From an uncultured bacterium (GTDB lineage Bacteria; Actinomycetota; Coriobacteriia; Coriobacteriales; Coriobacteriaceae): a stretch of 9,584 nucleotides of DNA. Every line of letters starts with the position of its first letter. The first letter of the stretch is position 1. Below the pieces are notes generated by a model that was not told where the DNA came from, did no database searches, and worked only from the letters and a program-made list of their open reading frames with translations. Of this stretch, positions 6,956-9,584 are shown piece by piece. Where the stretch lies: positions 1 to 9,584 of the forward strand of contig CAJMMN010000040.1 of assembly GCA_905214525.1 (NCBI GenBank), written 5' to 3'. A program made the position numbers and the translations under genes.

Positions 6956-8011
6956 GTGGACGGGCACGTGCAACATGACGGCTTTGGCCGCGATATCAAC
7001 TACCTGCGCATTGCCGTTACCGACAAGTGCAATTTCCGCTGCATTTACTGCATGCCGGCCGATGGCGTGGCGCCCCGTGCACACGACGAGCTACTCAGCG
7101 CCGAGGAAATCGCCCACTTTGTGCGCTTGGTGGCGGGGGAGGGCATTCGCCGCGTACGCCTGACGGGCGGCGAGCCGCTGGTCAGCCGCCGTATCATCCC
7201 GCTCATTCGCGACATCCGCGCGATTCCGCGGATCGAGGACATCTCGCTCACCACCAACGGAGCCCTGCTGCCCAAGCTGGCGCCGCAGCTCAAGGACGCG
7301 GGGCTTAACCGCGTCAACATTTCGCTCGACACGCTCGACCCTACGCTCTTTGGAAAGATCACGCGCCTGGGTCGACTCGAGCAGACCATGGCTGGCATCG
7401 ACGCGGCGCTGGCTTGGGGCTTTGAGCCCGTTAAGGTCAACTGCGTTGTTGTGCGCCGGCTCAACCAGGATGTGGCGGCCCTCGCACGACTGACCGTCGA
7501 CCGCCCCATCCACCTGCGCTTTATCGAATACATGCCCATCGGCGACGAGCGCACGAGCTCGCATTGCGCCGTGGACCCTCACGCACCCACGCTCAACTCC
7601 GAGTTGTGGGATGCGAGCGACAGCGTGCCGAGCGACGAGCTGCGGGCGCGCGTCAATGCCGGGGCCACCGCGATGGGTCTGGGCGAGCTCGAACCGCTTG
7701 ACATCACCGACGCTCCTGCCGGCGCGGGCCCCGCGCGCTATTGGCGCTTTCCGGGCGCGGCGGGAACGGTCGGCTTCATCAGCGCCATGTCCAACCATTT
7801 TTGCGCGAGCTGCAACCGCCTGCGCCTGACGGCCGATGGCAACGTGCGTCCGTGCCTGTTCAGCGATGCCGAGTATTCGGTGCGCGAGGCGTTGCGCCGT
7901 GGTGATGATATGCAGGTACTTTCGATTTGGCGCGATGCCGTGGCCCACAAACCGCAGGAACACGCGATAATTGAGGGCACGCAACGATTTATGTCCCAAA
8001 TCGGAGGATGA
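6956..8011 (+). CDS. moaA: GTP 3',8-cyclase (radical SAM), molybdenum cofactor synthesis
   Basis: A 351-aa cytoplasmic radical SAM enzyme. MoaA converts GTP to 3',8-cyclo-7,8-dihydro-GTP, the first step of molybdenum cofactor synthesis, and passes it to MoaC. The N-terminal cluster motif is Cys25, Cys29 and Cys32. TGGEP (70-74) is the SAM-binding motif and RFIEYM (188-193) is typical of the family. The C-terminal second cluster is Cys283, Cys286 and Cys300 in the CASCNRLRL segment. The chain ends in the conserved Gly-Gly (SQIGG). The start is GTG at 6956, with AGGGGAGG at 6943-6950. Between about 195 and 220 there seem to be some 20 extra residues, including SSHCAVDPHAP with an additional Cys. 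No clear promoter was found; a lone TATTAT at 6910-6915 lacks a good -35. The next gene starts 4 nt after the stop, so the two are co-transcribed. Confidence 0.95.
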   Translation: MDGHVQHDGFGRDINYLRIAVTDKCNFRCIYCMPADGVAPRAHDELLSAEEIAHFVRLVAGEGIRRVRLTGGEPLVSRRIIPLIRDIRAIPRIEDISLTTNGALLPKLAPQLKDAGLNRVNISLDTLDPTLFGKITRLGRLEQTMAGIDAALAWGFEPVKVNCVVVRRLNQDVAALARLTVDRPIHLRFIEYMPIGDERTSSHCAVDPHAPTLNSELWDASDSVPSDELRARVNAGATAMGLGELEPLDITDAPAGAGPARYWRFPGAAGTVGFISAMSNHFCASCNRLRLTADGNVRPCLFSDAEYSVREALRRGDDMQVLSIWRDAVAHKPQEHAIIEGTQRFMSQIGG

Positions 8012-8015
8012 TCAT

Positions 8016-9320
8016 ATGGCCAAGAGCAGGTACGCCGATGCCACCAAGGCCGCTCGCAGGGCCGCGATGTCTGCCCATAAAGCCACGGCTGCTGCCAGCA
8101 ACACCGCTGGGTCCGCGGCGGTACAGCCGTCCGCCGGCACTGCTGCCGAGCCCGCCCGCGACGCCCGCCGCGACGAGCTGACGCACGTGGATGCCAAGGG
8201 CGAGGTGCGCATGGTCGACGTGTCCGACAAGGCCGAGACCCATCGCATTGCCATCGCCGAGGGCACGATTCTTATGCACCCCGAGACGCAGGCCATGGTG
8301 CTGCAGGATGGCGCTAAAAAGGGCGACGTGCTCGCTTGCGCACGCGTTGCGGGCATCATGGCCATCAAACGCACGAGTGACATCATCCCCATGTGTCACC
8401 CGTTGCTCATTACCAAGAGTAAGTGCGATATCGAGCCTATCGCGCCGGTGGGGACGCCTGCCGAGGACGTGCCCGAGGGCTGGGCGCCGGCGCGCGCAGA
8501 CGGGCAAGTTGGCTTTCACGTACTGGTTACGGCTGGCGTGACGGGCAAGACGGGTATTGAGATGGAGGCCCTGACCGGCGCGAGTGCCGCGTGCTTAACG
8601 ATCTATGACATGTGCAAGGCGGTCGACCGCGGTATGGAGATCGTCGACGTGCGCCTGCTGCACAAGGAGGGCGGCCGCTCGGGCGTGTGGGATCGCGCAG
8701 GGCGTCAGGCCGCTGCTGTTGAAGCCGTGGCCGCTGACGGTGCCGCGCCCGCGAGCGCATCCGTCGCCGTCGCGCCCGCAGCTCCGACACCGGCCGTCCC
8801 CGCGATCGCGTTTATCGGCTACCAAAACTCGGGCAAGACCACGCTCGTCGAGAAGGTCATTGCCGAGCTCACCCGCCGCGGCCTGCGCGTGGGTTCGCTC
8901 AAGCATCATGGGCATCATGGCTTTGATATCGACGTGCCCGCTAAGGATACGTGGCGCCATCATCAAGCCGGATCCAAACACGTGGGGCTCATCTGCGCCA
9001 CGCGCTGGGCGGAGTACGCCGACACGCGCGAGGAGGACGAGATGCCTGCGCGCGAGCTGCTGTCGCGCTACAACGATGTCGACGTGGTGATCATCGAGGG
9101 CTACAAGACCGAGGGCTTCGACAACATCGTGGTCGCGCGCTCGGGTGTCGACCGTCTGCGCGGCAAGAGCTCGCTCGACCTGGTCGACGGCCACACGCTG
9201 GCCCTTGCCTGCAACGAGGCTCTGGCGCGTCAGGCCTTCGACGCCGGCTTTGCGACCCGAGCCATCAGCATCAACGACGCCCGAGCCATCTGCGACCTCA
9301 TCCAAGACCATCTGGCCTAA
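8016..9320 (+). CDS. moaC-mobB: Fused MoaC-MobB: cyclic pyranopterin monophosphate synthase and GTP-binding MobB
   Basis: A 434-aa two-domain protein. After an Ala-rich N-terminal extension (about 1-48), residues 49-230 are MoaC, which turns the MoaA product into cyclic pyranopterin monophosphate. By alignment with E. coli MoaC, the active-site residues Lys102, His128 (in MCHPL), Glu182, Glu184 (GIEMEALT), Asp198 and Lys201 are all present. The loop between His128 and Glu182 is about 19 residues longer than in E. coli. An Ala/Pro/Val linker (231-262) leads to MobB (263-434), with P-loop GYQNSGKTT (268-276), LKHHGHHGFD (295-304) and DVVIIEGYK (356-364). MobB binds GTP and aids guanylylation of the cofactor by MobA. 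The ATG at 8016 is preferred to an in-frame ATG at 7971, inside moaA, because GGAGG (8003-8007) lies 8 nt upstream. That site is formed by the Gly-Gly codons ending moaA. Confidence 0.93.
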   Translation: MAKSRYADATKAARRAAMSAHKATAAASNTAGSAAVQPSAGTAAEPARDARRDELTHVDAKGEVRMVDVSDKAETHRIAIAEGTILMHPETQAMVLQDGAKKGDVLACARVAGIMAIKRTSDIIPMCHPLLITKSKCDIEPIAPVGTPAEDVPEGWAPARADGQVGFHVLVTAGVTGKTGIEMEALTGASAACLTIYDMCKAVDRGMEIVDVRLLHKEGGRSGVWDRAGRQAAAVEAVAADGAAPASASVAVAPAAPTPAVPAIAFIGYQNSGKTTLVEKVIAELTRRGLRVGSLKHHGHHGFDIDVPAKDTWRHHQAGSKHVGLICATRWAEYADTREEDEMPARELLSRYNDVDVVIIEGYKTEGFDNIVVARSGVDRLRGKSSLDLVDGHTLALACNEALARQAFDAGFATRAISINDARAICDLIQDHLA

Positions 9321-9359
9321 AACCTGCCAAAAAGGGACAGGTTTGTTTTGGCAGGTTTT
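9319..9359 (+). terminator. Terminator of the moaA-moaC/mobB operon
   Basis: A perfect 14-bp stem, AAAACCTGCCAAAA (9319-9332) with TTTTGGCAGGTTTT (9346-9359), has a 13-nt loop and begins inside the TAA stop codon (9318-9320). The stem ends in TTTT followed by ATCTT. An alternative, mutually exclusive hairpin pairs AAACCTG (9320-9326) with CAGGTTT (9338-9344), followed by GTTTT. The symmetry of the A and T runs makes it potentially bidirectional. Confidence 0.8.
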
Positions 9360-9377
9360 ATCTTGGCAAACGTCACT

Positions 9378-9411
9378 TCCACCACAAAGGTGCCGGCACC
9401 TTTGTGGTGGA
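9378..9411. repeat. Perfect 34-bp palindrome, probable second terminator
   Basis: A loopless perfect palindrome, TCCACCACAAAGGTGCC (9378-9394) with GGCACCTTTGTGGTGGA (9395-9411), is followed by TTTTGCTTT. As RNA it forms a strong hairpin with a T tract, 18 bp after the operon terminator, so it could be a backup terminator. Its perfect symmetry also fits a dispersed repeat or a protein-binding site. Confidence 0.7.
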
Positions 9412-9418
9412 TTTTGCT

Positions 9419-9455
9419 TTGGTAGATGTGCGGGGCATGCCTTACAATCTACCAA
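9419..9455 (+). promoter_or_regulatory. Nested dyad overlapping a possible promoter
   Basis: The 9-bp arms TTGGTAGAT (9419-9427) and ATCTACCAA (9447-9455) flank GGCATGCC (9434-9441), a second palindrome on almost the same centre. A possible promoter lies within: TTGGTA (9419-9424), an 18-bp spacer and TACAAT (9443-9448). If real, both promoter boxes overlap the dyad arms, so a bound dimer would block transcription of a gene beyond the window. An RNA hairpin is the alternative reading. Confidence 0.35.
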
Positions 9456-9554
9456 GTAGTTCATGACGGGCGAAAAACGGAGAAAAGGGGCTTGATGCGT
9501 CCTTAATGTTTCATGCGGATAGATTGATTGGTAGCGCGCAGAGATGTGGTGTAA

Positions 9555-9576
9555 GAGGCGGGGAATGCCCCGCCTC
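9555..9576. terminator. GC-rich hairpin at the window edge
   Basis: A perfect 9-bp stem, GAGGCGGGG (9555-9563) with CCCCGCCTC (9568-9576), has an AATG loop and is followed by CGCCCTTT, where the window ends. It could be a terminator or an attenuator in the leader of a gene to the right. The stretch from 9456 to 9554 holds no convincing gene; only tiny frames of 3-10 codons are seen. Confidence 0.45.
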
Positions 9577-9584
9577 CGCCCTTT

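Noticed and set aside
5860..6999. 379-codon open frame on the minus strand opposite the nuclease-like gene
   Set aside because: It runs through hairpin repeat copy B, covers the start of moaA and has no recognisable domain. The plus-strand frame has a ribosome binding site and nuclease-like motifs.
7971..8015. 15-codon N-terminal extension of MoaC-MobB from an ATG inside moaA
   Set aside because: The ATG at 8016 has GGAGG at ideal spacing, and the extension is only the moaA 3' end read in another frame.
9463..9495. Ten-codon ATG frame in the right intergenic region
   Set aside because: It has no ribosome binding site in the bases before it and no sign of a known leader peptide, so chance is the simpler reading.

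Overview
The window looks like chromosomal DNA of a high-GC anaerobic actinobacterium, most likely class Coriobacteriia and Collinsella-like. I infer this from strongly G/C-ending codons, the look of the proteins, a MoaC-MobB fusion, and A/T-flanked hairpins and palindromes between genes. No rRNA, tRNA or CRISPR array was seen. The assignment rests on recognition only; no database search was done.

Layout. A terminator-like hairpin (24-48) lies beyond the 3' end of a MATE-family efflux transporter on the minus strand (147-1493). The short gap between them holds a coding-like open frame without a start, possibly a gene remnant. Upstream of the MATE gene is a minus-strand promoter with the unusual geometry of a MerR-regulated promoter: TTGACT, a 19-bp spacer and a 21-bp dyad. 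A strong sigma-70-type plus-strand promoter (1686-1713) then drives two overlapping ABC exporter half-transporter genes (1755-3575 and 3568-5466). The first has degenerate catalytic residues and the second is canonical, so they should form a heterodimeric exporter. The left half is therefore an efflux region with two mechanistically different pumps transcribed divergently.

Next is a solitary gene (5683-6720) for a 345-aa protein whose C-terminal part looks like a PD-(D/E)XK (DUF559/Vsr-like) nuclease. It is bracketed by two 65-bp hairpin elements (5517-5581 and 6759-6823) that match at 61 of 65 positions and share orientation. This hairpin-nuclease-hairpin unit sits between the ABC operon and molybdenum cofactor genes and is the most unusual part of the window.

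The right half is a two-gene molybdenum cofactor operon. moaA (6956-8011) is a radical SAM GTP 3',8-cyclase, and it is followed 4 nt later by a fused moaC-mobB gene (8016-9320). MoaA and MoaC act in sequence to make cyclic pyranopterin monophosphate. MobB, a GTP-binding protein of the late guanylylation step, is joined to MoaC by an Ala/Pro-rich linker. The operon ends in a terminator overlapping the stop codon, then a perfect 34-bp palindrome. The last 170 bp hold no gene, but contain a nested dyad overlapping a possible promoter and a final GC hairpin, probably belonging to a gene beyond the window.
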